A DNA stretch of 64,000 bases from Rufibacter sediminis (GTDB taxonomy: Bacteria; Bacteroidota; Bacteroidia; Cytophagales; Hymenobacteraceae). This document shows, piece after piece, positions 26,857 to 35,937 of the stretch; position 1 is the stretch's first letter; each line of letters opens with the position of its first letter. Made by a program: the position numbers and the translations under genes. The stretch is from the NCBI RefSeq assembly GCF_014269285.1, contig NZ_JACOAF010000004.1:150251-214250 (forward strand), in the 5' to 3' direction. The notes beneath the pieces were generated by a model that searched no databases, was not told where the DNA came from, and was given only the letters and a program-made list of their open reading frames with translations.

Positions 26857-27927
26857 ATGAAGTCTAAAAGGATCATAGCTCATATTATTGACTCTCTTGG
26901 AAGAGGAGGAGCTGAAACCCTATTAGTGGGAGTTGTTAAAGCTCTAACTGAATTTGAACATATTATATTTAGCTTAAAACCAGTAAATGATTTCTGTGAG
27001 GAACTCGAAGGTGTAAAAGTGATTTTTTATGATTTCAGAGGAATTCAGTCACTTCCAACTACTTCTTTATCTATTAGAAAGCTAATTTTAAAATATAACG
27101 TAGATGTTGTTCATGCACATTTATATTGGTCTTCTATAGTGTCAAGATTTGCTACTCCTTCAAATATAAAATTGTTTAACTCCTATCATAATATTTTGTA
27201 TAGTCGAATTGGTGCAAACTATCCGTTGCATTCCAGACTTTTAGACAAACTGACCTATACTAGCCGAGTTAATATTTTTTGTGTTTCAAGTGAAGTTAAA
27301 CGTGACGTAATGCGCTATATTGGTGCAACCCAGAATGTCACCGTTCTTTATAATTATATTGAAGATGTATTTTTTGACCGATATCGAGAGTATAATGATA
27401 ATTTTAAAAAACTAAAATTTGTTGCGGTAGGTAATTTGAAGTCGCAAAAAAATTATGAGGTTATTATTAGGGCTTTTGCGTTGTTTAATGAAAAATTTGG
27501 GAGTGAAACAATAATTCTTGATGTATTTGGTAAAGGTGAACTATTGCATCATTTAATTAAATTGTCGGAAGAATTAAAAGTAGATAATGTGCGATTTGTA
27601 GGTGCTGTTTCTAATGTTTCAGACCATTTGCCAAATTATAATGGTTATATTCTTTCATCCACTCATGAAGGTTTTGGTATTGCAGTCGCTGAAGCTATGG
27701 CAGTTGGTTTGCCTTTGATTCTATCTGATATTCCTGTTTTGCAGGAAGTTACTTCTGGTAATGCCTACTTTTTCAATCCTGCTGATCAAAATAGTTTGCT
27801 TAAAGTCCTTAGTTCAATTAATTCTGATAAATCAAAACTTAAAGGTATGTCTGTTTTAGGAAGAGAAATTAGCCAAGCTTTTAGGAAAGATTTATATATG
27901 AAAACATTGTCAGGATATTATTCTTGA
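26857..27927 (+). CDS. GT4 family glycosyltransferase
   Basis: 356 residues. The N-terminal glycine-rich loop is HIIDSLGRGGAETLLVGV, typical of GT4, and the donor motif is STHEGFGIAVAEAMAVGLPLI with Glu-x7-Glu. VVHAHLYWSSIVSRF marks the acceptor domain. A 134-bp AT-rich gap with TAAGTTTG (26736-26743), a -7-like box, precedes it and may give a separate transcript. Donor and acceptor unknown. Confidence 0.9.
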   Translation: MKSKRIIAHIIDSLGRGGAETLLVGVVKALTEFEHIIFSLKPVNDFCEELEGVKVIFYDFRGIQSLPTTSLSIRKLILKYNVDVVHAHLYWSSIVSRFATPSNIKLFNSYHNILYSRIGANYPLHSRLLDKLTYTSRVNIFCVSSEVKRDVMRYIGATQNVTVLYNYIEDVFFDRYREYNDNFKKLKFVAVGNLKSQKNYEVIIRAFALFNEKFGSETIILDVFGKGELLHHLIKLSEELKVDNVRFVGAVSNVSDHLPNYNGYILSSTHEGFGIAVAEAMAVGLPLILSDIPVLQEVTSGNAYFFNPADQNSLLKVLSSINSDKSKLKGMSVLGREISQAFRKDLYMKTLSGYYS

Positions 27928-27951
27928 TGAAAGTTTTAACTTGATATTTAG

Positions 27952-29148
27952 ATGGAAACTAATAGAAAGAATGTTCTCCTGTTAATCCCAACTTTTACTG
28001 AAGGAGGAGCTCAGAAGATGGTCTATGAAATAGGGAAAATCCTTAGTGAAAGATATAATGTATATGAATGCTCCTATGATGCATTTGGAGAACCTCATGT
28101 CTTCAAAAATGACAATAAGATATTATCGCTTGAATCACCTCATAGCGGTTCTCTTTTCCAAAAGTTGACTGATTATCCAAAGAAAATCAGCAGACTAAGG
28201 AAGATTAAAAAGAAGTATAAAATTGATGTTACCATAAGTAATTTATGGAGTGCTGATTTAGTGAATATTTTGTCTGGAACTAATGATAAAACTATTTCTA
28301 TTGGCCATATAAGTATTTTAGGCAACTTTCAAAATAGGCTTTTATTGAAGTATCGTAAGTTTGGAAGATTCATTTATAGCAGATTTGATAAAATTATTGC
28401 AGTCAATGAAGCACTTATGCATGAACTCAGGGAGGTATTTGAGATCCCAGCTGCTAAAATTGAGTATATAAATAACTTTATAGCATTCCCCAAGGATTTA
28501 CCTCCTCATACTGCCAGACATGATACTAAAAAGAGATTAGTCAATGTAGGTAGGTTAAATCCAATTAAAAACCAAGAACCACTTTTAAAAATTTTTAAAA
28601 ATTTAAAATTACAATTTCCTAACCTGCAGCTTATATTTATAGGAAATGGCCCCTTAGAGGAGCAGTTAAAAGGCAAAGCAAATGAACTGAATATGCATGT
28701 ATCCTCTTCTTTTGATAACTCAGAAGCAGATGTGATTTTTACAGGGTTTGTAGATCCGTACAAGTTCATGGGAGGCTGTGACATATTTGTTTTTCCTTCA
28801 AAATCTGAAGGTTTACCCTTAGTGATGGTGGAGGCTATGTACGCTGAGTTGCCAATGGTTACTAGTGATTGCCCCACTGGTGGTCCTCATGTGGTGATGG
28901 AAGGGAAAAACACTTTTGTGCTGGAACGTACTGATGTGGAAGAAACAAAATACGGCTACTTGATGCCTATACCAGATGAAGAGAAGGAGACTACCTTAAA
29001 AGTTTGGCAACAGATTATATCTGAACTCCTGATAAATGAAGACAAACGTCTGCAAATGGGAAAGGAAGCCAAACGAAGATCTCTTGATTTCTCAGTCGAA
29101 AAAATAAAGGATCAGTATTTCAAGGCAGTAGAAGACCTGTTGAAGTAG
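27952..29148 (+). CDS. GT4 family glycosyltransferase
   Basis: 398 residues. It opens LLIPTFTEGGAQKMVYEIG and carries the donor box SEGLPLVMVEAMYAELP with Glu-x7-Glu, followed by TSDCPTGGPHVVMEG. VNVGRLNPIKNQEPLLKIF is the usual start of the second Rossmann domain. It follows the previous transferase by 24 bp. The specific linkage is unknown. A 290-bp AT-rich spacer without visible genes follows. Confidence 0.9.
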   Translation: METNRKNVLLLIPTFTEGGAQKMVYEIGKILSERYNVYECSYDAFGEPHVFKNDNKILSLESPHSGSLFQKLTDYPKKISRLRKIKKKYKIDVTISNLWSADLVNILSGTNDKTISIGHISILGNFQNRLLLKYRKFGRFIYSRFDKIIAVNEALMHELREVFEIPAAKIEYINNFIAFPKDLPPHTARHDTKKRLVNVGRLNPIKNQEPLLKIFKNLKLQFPNLQLIFIGNGPLEEQLKGKANELNMHVSSSFDNSEADVIFTGFVDPYKFMGGCDIFVFPSKSEGLPLVMVEAMYAELPMVTSDCPTGGPHVVMEGKNTFVLERTDVEETKYGYLMPIPDEEKETTLKVWQQIISELLINEDKRLQMGKEAKRRSLDFSVEKIKDQYFKAVEDLLK

Positions 29149-29438
29149 GTAAGAAGGATGGATTGAGGTAGGCTGAAAACTTCTACTAGTAGAAAAACAT
29201 TAGCAAATGGATCGTAGAAAATATAAGAAAGGTAGATTCTGCTACTGTCTTGAAATGTATATATCAAACTTGTTATAATAGCGTGTGCAAGAAATGATTT
29301 AAACAGATAATTTTAAACCACCAAGGGTAATTTAGGTTATTTGCCCATTGTAAATACTGGAGCTTCTAACAAGACTCCATAAAAATTTTAAAGAAGAGCC
29401 TTTTTTGGTGATTCTATAACAGGAATATAAAGGGAATA

Positions 29439-30668
29439 ATGAACGTTTTATACATCACTTATGATGGCATTACTGATCATATTGGGCAGTCGCAAGTAGC
29501 ACCCTATTTAATCGGTTTATCGGCGAAGGGGCATGAAATTACACTTCTGAGTGCCGAAAAGATGGAGCGGACCGATATAATAGATCGGTACAAGAAAATA
29601 TTTTCGGAAGCAGGGGTTGAATGGCATTATGTGCCATATCATAAAAATCCACCAGTAGTGTCATCAATTTATGATGTGTTCAACATGCGGAAAGTTGCCA
29701 AAAAGCTTATCGCTAAGAATAATATAGAGGCAACCCATTGCCGTAGCTATGTGGCTGCGTTGGTCGGGCTACATTTCAAAAGAAAGGCTGGTATCAAATT
29801 CATTTTTGATATGCGTGATTTTTGGCCAGATGCCAGAAGGGAAATCAAGGTCTTTGATGTGGAGAAAAATCCCATGCACAAAGCCGTGTACCAGTACTTC
29901 AAAAAACAAGAAAAGGCATTTTTGCAGGAGTCAGACCATATTGTTAGCTTGACAGAGGCGGGGAAAAGGGTAATGGCCGAATGGAAACAGGAGGGCATGA
30001 GCATTAATGCGCCTATATCAGTTATCCCTTGTTGCGCCGATTTCAATTTCTACAACAGAGATAGATTAGATCCTGTTAGAATCAAGGAAGTTAGAAAGTC
30101 GTTAGGGATCAACGAAGGTGATTTTGTTTTGAATTACCTGGGAAGCTTAGGGGCAGCATATCTCACTGATGAGATGATGGACGTCTATAAGGTTTTATTA
30201 GCTAAAAAGCCGTCAGCCAAATTTCTCATCATAGCGAACAATGACCATCATCTTGCTATTCAATCAGCTGAGAGAAGAGGCATTCCCGCCGATAGGCTTA
30301 TTGTGATCAAAGGCAACAAAGAGGAGGTGCCATATTTGATAGCTCAGGCAGACCTATCTCTGTTTTTTATCATTCCATCCTTTGCTAAACAAGCCTGCTC
30401 ACCTACCAAGCTGGCAGAACTATTGGCCATGAATATACCTGTGATAGGTAATACCAAAATTGGAGATGTTGATGAAATCCTGCGCCTTGAAAAGAACAAT
30501 TCTGCTGTGATGAAAGCATTTACTACAGAAGAATATGATGCCGTTTTGTCTCAGGTTCTGCAGAAAATAAGCCAAGGGAATGACCATATTAGAAATACTG
30601 CAGAAAACTTTTCACTTGAATGTGGTATTGATTTGTACAATAAAGTGTACCATTCTTTAGCCCGCTAA
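29439..30668 (+). CDS. GT4-like glycosyltransferase
   Basis: 409 residues, starting MNVLYITYDGITDHIGQSQV. The N-domain contains THCRSYVAALVGL and FDMRDFWPDARRE, a pattern seen in a Bacteroidota subgroup of GT4-like proteins. The donor region CSPTKLAELLAMNIPVIGN keeps only part of the Glu-x7-Glu pattern (Lys-Leu-Ala-Glu), so the subgroup is atypical. The gene is 9 bp upstream of the next transferase, and the two are probably translated together. Confidence 0.82.
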   Translation: MNVLYITYDGITDHIGQSQVAPYLIGLSAKGHEITLLSAEKMERTDIIDRYKKIFSEAGVEWHYVPYHKNPPVVSSIYDVFNMRKVAKKLIAKNNIEATHCRSYVAALVGLHFKRKAGIKFIFDMRDFWPDARREIKVFDVEKNPMHKAVYQYFKKQEKAFLQESDHIVSLTEAGKRVMAEWKQEGMSINAPISVIPCCADFNFYNRDRLDPVRIKEVRKSLGINEGDFVLNYLGSLGAAYLTDEMMDVYKVLLAKKPSAKFLIIANNDHHLAIQSAERRGIPADRLIVIKGNKEEVPYLIAQADLSLFFIIPSFAKQACSPTKLAELLAMNIPVIGNTKIGDVDEILRLEKNNSAVMKAFTTEEYDAVLSQVLQKISQGNDHIRNTAENFSLECGIDLYNKVYHSLAR

Positions 30669-30677
30669 TTACTACCT

Positions 30678-31751
30678 ATGAAAATACTTTTTATTGTTCC
30701 CTATCCTTATGATAAAGCTCCTAGCCAAAGGCTTAAGTTTGAGCAATATGTGCCTATTTTTAAGCAAAAAGGATATCAAATAGAGTACAGTACCTTTTAT
30801 GATGAAAAGGCGTGGTCTGTGATTTATAAAAAGGGTAACTTTTTCAACAAAGTACTGGCAGTTCTGAGAGGCTATTTCAGGAGAATAGGCGATTTATTCA
30901 GGTTGAGGGAGTATGATCTTGTATACGTTCACCTGTGGGTGACTCCCATTGGACCTCCTATTTTTGAGTGGATTTACTCAAAAGTAGCCAAGACCATGAT
31001 ATATGATATTGATGATTTGGTATTTCTCAATTCTGCTAACCACATGGCGTGGTGGAAAAAGATTCTTAGTAGCGGAAAGAAGCCTATTTATTTGATGAAG
31101 CATAGCGGGCATGTTTTTACTGGTACGCCCTATCTGAACGATTTCGCTAAAAAGCATAACCCCAATTCAACAGATATTTCTGTGACTATGGATACAGATA
31201 GGTATATCCCTGTAAATACCTATACAAATGGCGACAAAGTAGTGGTGGGTTGGAGCGGAAGTATAAGTACCGCACCTTATCTATATCTTTTGCAGGATGT
31301 TTTAAAAGAAGTAAATAGTATTCACCCGTTTAAATTACTTGTAATTGGTGACAGAAGGTTTAATATAGAGGGGCTAGACATAGAAACTCTTGATTGGACC
31401 CAGGAAAAAGAAATCCCTACTTTGCAGCGGATGGACATAGGGCTTTACCCATTGCCTTTAGATGATGAGTGGGTATTAGGGAAAAGTGGGGGGAAGGCAT
31501 TGCAATACATGGCCGTAGGAGTACCGGCTATTGCCACAGCTATTGGTGCAAATTATAGAGTAATTGAAGATGGAGTATCTGGCTTCCTCGTTAAGACTAA
31601 AGAGGAATGGAAGGAAAAGCTTTTGTACCTCTTGCAAAATCCTGATGAGAGAAAAAGAATAGGTCTAGCTGGGCGTGAAAGGATTGAAGAGTACTTTTCT
31701 GTTAAGAATAATGCTTCTGTTTATTTGAAGGTATTGCAAGATGTTATATAA
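30678..31751 (+). CDS. GT4-like glycosyltransferase, last plus-strand gene of the cluster
   Basis: 357 residues. It begins MKILFIVPYPYDKAPSQRL with an SQRL box seen in related exopolysaccharide transferases. The second domain has VVGWSGSISTAPYL and KSGGKALQYMAVGVPAIATA, a GT4-like donor site in which the first Glu is replaced. YDIDDLVF resembles an acidic pair near the first domain's end. A perfect stem terminator lies 38 bp downstream and ends the operon. Confidence 0.82.
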   Translation: MKILFIVPYPYDKAPSQRLKFEQYVPIFKQKGYQIEYSTFYDEKAWSVIYKKGNFFNKVLAVLRGYFRRIGDLFRLREYDLVYVHLWVTPIGPPIFEWIYSKVAKTMIYDIDDLVFLNSANHMAWWKKILSSGKKPIYLMKHSGHVFTGTPYLNDFAKKHNPNSTDISVTMDTDRYIPVNTYTNGDKVVVGWSGSISTAPYLYLLQDVLKEVNSIHPFKLLVIGDRRFNIEGLDIETLDWTQEKEIPTLQRMDIGLYPLPLDDEWVLGKSGGKALQYMAVGVPAIATAIGANYRVIEDGVSGFLVKTKEEWKEKLLYLLQNPDERKRIGLAGRERIEEYFSVKNNASVYLKVLQDVI

Positions 31752-31788
31752 GGTTATTTGATTATCTAAAATGTACGCCCCTTCCTCA

Positions 31789-31833
31789 AAGGCTGTGTTA
31801 GTTAAGCAAAGGCTTAACTAACACAGCCTTTTT
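31789..31833 (+). terminator. strong intrinsic terminator ending the polysaccharide operon
   Basis: A perfect 19-bp stem: AAGGCTGTGTTAGTTAAGC pairs with GCTTAACTAACACAGCCTT around a 4-nt loop, and five T residues close it. It lies between the convergent transferase and Wzy-like genes and could serve both. Confidence 0.93.
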
Positions 31834-31908
31834 ACTTTACTGCAAATGATTTTAGAGGAGGTATCTTATTTTATTAAGTTTTGGCTACTTATACCTGATT
31901 TTCAGTTA

Positions 31909-33288
31909 TTAAACCTTTTTAAGTAATAATGGCCTTTTCATATTAGTCGACCTTCTTGCCCTCTGGTGGTATAATTTTTCTTTGTAAAGTATGCATAAGA
32001 AGAGTAGATAAAAAGGCATTATTGGAATCTTGTATCTAACTAAAGTTCCAAAGTTTCCAGAAGAAATTCCAACCATAAATGCGAATGTCAGGCTAAACAA
32101 TAAGCAAAAATGTATAATTGGTGAGTTCCAGATTATAGATAAGGACTTAGATAACCCTTTCTTAAATAGTAAGTAGAGAGTGAAATAAAGGAACAACATA
32201 CTTTCAGCAGATGCAAAAAGTATGAAAGGTTTCAAGTATTCCCAAGGATATGGACGAAATAAACTTATATTGATGCCTTGTGGAATTGCCAAAAGGATTC
32301 CAGCTGGTGAAGAGAAATCAACTTCTAGTGAATAAGCAGAACCTGCATTTATCTCCTGGATATAATAAGCTGTTTGAGTGGCAGTGTCGAGTACGTTATC
32401 AACAGAGTACCTGCCAAATAATTGATCAGCGTATTGTAAGAAGAGCCCCATGCTTCCTATGCCAATTAGGATGAGAAAAGGTGTGCTGAGAATTCGTATA
32501 AAAGGATTCTTTATTTGGCTCTTATTACTGTTTATGGCATATATTATAAAGAAAGGCACGAAAGCAGCTATGATGTAGAGTTTTATAAAGTAAATAAAGA
32601 TAATACTTATCAGAATGCCAATGATATTTGATATTACGTTAGTTTTTTTTATGAAGACATAGTGCCCGCATATAAACAACCACAGAAGGGCTGTAAAAGT
32701 AATTGTGTCCTTGAAAATACCAGATCCCCAAACTAATACTGAAGGGATATAAAGAGTGGAATATGCTGCAACTTTAACAGGTATTTTGAATTCGTTTATG
32801 ATAAATATAAAGAAATTCCATAGCCCCATAAACGCTGCTGTGCAAAAGAACACGGCACAGGGTAGAAAATAGTTGAAAGATAATATGTTGAAAATAGCTG
32901 CAATCTTGCTAACCGTGAAAGACTCATTTGCAAATAAATGGGCACTTGCTCCATTAAGGCCTGCCTTGTTTGTTAAATTAAAAGTCTTTAGATCTTGGGC
33001 AATCACAGTGAATAGCTCATTGGGATAATCCGTCCAATAGGACAAAAGCATTTTGGCTCCTTCAAAATAATATCTTCCATCATATGATCCATTATAGTAG
33101 TACTGATATATCATAGAAATGGAGATACAACCAAAAAGCTTTAGAGTCAATGCTCTGTTGAAATGACGCTTTAATATTTTATTTCCTCCATGCTTCTTCT
33201 TGAAATACACACTCATCAGAATTACTACTACTACAAGATAAATTGGTAGTAGTAGATAATCTTGAAAGAAAAGGAATTGATTTCTCAT
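31909..33288 (-). CDS. multi-pass membrane protein, putative Wzy-type polymerase
   Basis: 459 residues with about 11 hydrophobic segments and a basic C-terminal tail. A loop near residue 65 reads YYNGSYDGRYYFEGAKMLL, and a later membrane-edge motif is VLVWGSGIFKDTITFTALL; a Phe-Lys-Asp box at a similar place occurs in EpsG/Wzy-like polymerases. Together with its place at the edge of a Wzx-containing cluster this suggests repeat-unit polymerisation. No catalytic signature is decisive, and a GT-C transferase or an unrelated membrane protein remains possible. It is the only opposite-strand gene at the distal end of the cluster. Confidence 0.55.
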   Translation of the reverse strand: MRNQFLFFQDYLLLPIYLVVVVILMSVYFKKKHGGNKILKRHFNRALTLKLFGCISISMIYQYYYNGSYDGRYYFEGAKMLLSYWTDYPNELFTVIAQDLKTFNLTNKAGLNGASAHLFANESFTVSKIAAIFNILSFNYFLPCAVFFCTAAFMGLWNFFIFIINEFKIPVKVAAYSTLYIPSVLVWGSGIFKDTITFTALLWLFICGHYVFIKKTNVISNIIGILISIIFIYFIKLYIIAAFVPFFIIYAINSNKSQIKNPFIRILSTPFLILIGIGSMGLFLQYADQLFGRYSVDNVLDTATQTAYYIQEINAGSAYSLEVDFSSPAGILLAIPQGINISLFRPYPWEYLKPFILFASAESMLFLYFTLYLLFKKGLSKSLSIIWNSPIIHFCLLFSLTFAFMVGISSGNFGTLVRYKIPIMPFYLLFLCILYKEKLYHQRARRSTNMKRPLLLKKV

Positions 33289-33430
33289 GATTTGTGTGTC
33301 TATTCTTTAAGGTTCAAATGAAAGCTCTTATAAGTTAATTGGGTAATTATCGCTTGTAATACAAGATGTTTTTATCTCCTTAACTTATAAATATTGCCCT
33401 TTAAGAGTGTTTGTAAAATTGAGAACATCC

Positions 33431-34699
33431 TTACTTAACCTTCCTATTCTTCTTTAAATACGCTTTCGCTTCTTTCTCGGCGTCAGACTTTGAGTCAGCT
33501 AGTTTCAGGACTACCTCATAGTACTGTTTGGCCTGGCGTACGTTCTTCTCTTTGTCGCAGATCCGGGCTAGGTTAACGAAGGAAGAGATGTAGTAACCAG
33601 ATTCCTGCTCGTTGATCTGCTCTGCAAAGCTAATACATTGTTGATAGTAACTCCTCGCTTTGGCGTAATCCCTGTTGCGGTATTGATGGATATAGCCCAA
33701 GTAGAAGCTGGCGTAGCGCCCGCTGATGGCTTCGTAGCCGAAGACTTTGCGGTTGATCTTGTCCAGAATCTGGGTGGAGAGCTGCTCGGCCACGGCAAAG
33801 TTGCCTTCAGTGAAGGCCATGCGGGCGTAGAAGCGCTGGAAGTAGGGGTTGTCTGGGTAGGTGCTGGCCAAGTACTGCGCCAGAGACATCGCCGAAGCTC
33901 CGTTTTTGGCATCGTTTGCGTAAATCTTCATCAAAAAGAACTTCGCTTCCGTGCCAGTGTAGAAGCCGTTAAACGCTACTTGTTGGAGCTGTTTCAAGCC
34001 TAAGTTCTTGTTGCCTTTCGGGAAGAAGTAGAGGATGGGGCGGAGCAGAGGATAGTGTTCATGTATCCAGACGGCGTAGTAGTTGAAGAGCGCTTCGCCG
34101 AACAGGAACTCGTCGCTCAGGCCGTTGGCTTTCTTGCTTTTCTGCAGGTAATCCAGAGCCCGGTTGCTCATGATGGCTGCTTTACGCCAATTCTTGCGTT
34201 CAGCGTGGAGACGAGCCCCAAAGCCGTTGGCGGCGGAAAGAAAGAAAGCGGCTTCCAGGTTCTTGTTATCTTTTTCGTAGAGGTTCTCCGCCAGAGTAAT
34301 AGTGGTGTCTATGTAGGCTAGGAAGTAATTGTCATAGCGGGTGTCCGTGATATTGGAGGGTACCATTTTCCACCATTGGCTCAGACCAATCAGGAAATAC
34401 GGCATGGGGTGCTTGGGGTACCGGCGGCGCAAGGATTTGAACTGCTTTTCAGCGGTTTCAAACTTGAAGTTGTACATGTTGTCAACGGCCCCGCCCAGTT
34501 CGTTCATGATGCTCTCGTTCAGCAGAAGCCAGCCTTTGATGTCCAGGGCCTGGGGCAGCACGTCTACCGAGTCCAGAATGATACTGGCCTGGAGGGAATC
34601 TAGCAGTTTCTGATCAATCTGTTTGGTGGAGTCAGGTACCTGCGCCTGCGCCTGTAAGAAGCTGATGAGGAAAAGAACGAAGAAAAGTACCTTTTTCAT
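33431..34699 (-). CDS. secreted TPR-repeat protein
   Basis: 422 residues from the Met starting MKKVLFFVLFLISFLQAQAQ, a clear signal peptide. The longer frame with 28 extra N-terminal residues lacks a signal at its start and was not chosen. Tetratricopeptide-like helices run through the mature part, for example FETAEKQFKSLRRRYPKHPMP near residue 85 (typed as NYNFKFETAEKQFKSLRR in context) and the C-terminal NVRQAKQYYEVVLKLAD. It is a periplasmic or outer-membrane-associated scaffold of unknown partner. It diverges from the M42 peptidase gene. Confidence 0.75.
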   Translation of the reverse strand: MKKVLFFVLFLISFLQAQAQVPDSTKQIDQKLLDSLQASIILDSVDVLPQALDIKGWLLLNESIMNELGGAVDNMYNFKFETAEKQFKSLRRRYPKHPMPYFLIGLSQWWKMVPSNITDTRYDNYFLAYIDTTITLAENLYEKDNKNLEAAFFLSAANGFGARLHAERKNWRKAAIMSNRALDYLQKSKKANGLSDEFLFGEALFNYYAVWIHEHYPLLRPILYFFPKGNKNLGLKQLQQVAFNGFYTGTEAKFFLMKIYANDAKNGASAMSLAQYLASTYPDNPYFQRFYARMAFTEGNFAVAEQLSTQILDKINRKVFGYEAISGRYASFYLGYIHQYRNRDYAKARSYYQQCISFAEQINEQESGYYISSFVNLARICDKEKNVRQAKQYYEVVLKLADSKSDAEKEAKAYLKKNRKVK

Positions 34700-34824
34700 T
34701 AATTTTTCAATACTGTCAAAATTCTCCTGACGGCACAAGGGCGTAAGGCATTGGGGTGTAAAATCAAGCTGTCCCCACAACATGCATTTGCCTTAGGAGG
34801 GTTCAATTTCCGTAGAAACCCCGA

Positions 34825-34865
34825 GTTTGTTTTTGCCTTGGTTTTCCAAAAGTACGGCCAAAACG
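34825..34865. repeat. GTTTTARGCC hairpin element, copy 9
   Basis: CGAGTTTGTTTTTGCC, central GTTTTCCAAAA, right arm GGCCAAAACG. It lies in the divergent spacer between the TPR and M42 genes. It is the first copy after a gap of about 23 kb. Confidence 0.65.
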
Positions 34866-34914
34866 AGCGTATTCGCTAGAGAGAAAACCATTACTTTTGA
34901 AAAAACGCTGAACA

Positions 34915-35829
34915 ATGGAATTATTGCGCCAACTCTGCCAAATACATGCCCCGTCTGGGAACGAAGTGAAGATGAAAGAATTCTTGCTGACGTACGTGCA
35001 GGAACAGCAGGGAAACTGGAAAGTACAACCCCAGATTATCCAGGGAGAAGGGTTTCAGGATTGCCTGTTGCTGGTGTTCGGGAAGCCACGCACGGTCATT
35101 TTCGCCCATATGGATTCCATCGGGTTTATGGTGCGCTATGGGAAACAACTCATCCGGATAGGGGGGGCGGTGGCCGAGACCGGGTTTCAGCTGGTCGGCG
35201 AAGACAGTCAGGGGAAGATTGAGTGTACGCTGGAGGTGGACGAGGAAGAACGCGAGATGAGCTACCGCTTTGAGCGGGAGATTGACCGGGGCACCGAGTT
35301 GGTTTTTAAGCCTGATTTTAGAGAAACAGCCGAAACCGTGCAGTGTTGCTACCTGGACAACCGGTTGGGGGTGTGGAATGCCTTGCAGGTTGCCCCAACG
35401 CTGGAGAACGGGATCATTGCGTTCGGGTGCTGGGAGGAAACGGGCGGTGGCTCGGTAGGCTATCTGGCCAAGTACATCCATGAGACCTATGGCGTTACCC
35501 AAGCCCTGATCTCAGACATCACCTGGGTGACCGAAGGGGTGCAGGCCGGGCAGGGTGTGGCCATATCGTTGCGCGACTCGTTGATTCCGCGCCGCAGCTA
35601 TGTGCAGAAGATCATCAAAATCGCGCAAGAGGCAAAAATCCCATTTCAGGTAGAAGTGGAGAGTGCCGGCGGCTCAGACGGGAAAGAATTGCACTACGGC
35701 AATATCCCCTGGGATTGGTGCTTCATAGGCGCTCCGGAAGACAACGTGCATTCTCCGGATGAGATCGTGCACAAGAAAGACATTTACGCCATGGTGGAGC
35801 TGTATAAGGTGTTGATGCAGAAACTGTAA
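34915..35829 (+). CDS. M42 family metallopeptidase
   Basis: 304 residues, slightly short for the roughly 340-residue M42 glutamyl-aminopeptidase/endoglucanase-like family. Metal ligands are recognisable: His-Asp in [11 protein letters not shown], Asp in [13 protein letters not shown], Glu-Glu in [13 protein letters not shown], Asp in ISDITW and the late His in NVHSPDEIV. The insertion domain after AHMD is small. It is likely a cytosolic co-catalytic zinc aminopeptidase working on peptides. TACTTTTG at 34892-34899 is a -7 box close to the start, implying a very short leader. Confidence 0.85.
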   Translation: MELLRQLCQIHAPSGNEVKMKEFLLTYVQEQQGNWKVQPQIIQGEGFQDCLLLVFGKPRTVIFAHMDSIGFMVRYGKQLIRIGGAVAETGFQLVGEDSQGKIECTLEVDEEEREMSYRFEREIDRGTELVFKPDFRETAETVQCCYLDNRLGVWNALQVAPTLENGIIAFGCWEETGGGSVGYLAKYIHETYGVTQALISDITWVTEGVQAGQGVAISLRDSLIPRRSYVQKIIKIAQEAKIPFQVEVESAGGSDGKELHYGNIPWDWCFIGAPEDNVHSPDEIVHKKDIYAMVELYKVLMQKL

Positions 35830-35937
35830 AGCTCTTAGGATAGAGTATAGAGTATATTTGTTTTTTAGGTTAGAAACAGTAGCTTGCATAGAGCTTCAAA
35901 GCTGAGAATCCAACCTAACCTAACAAAGCCTTACTCT

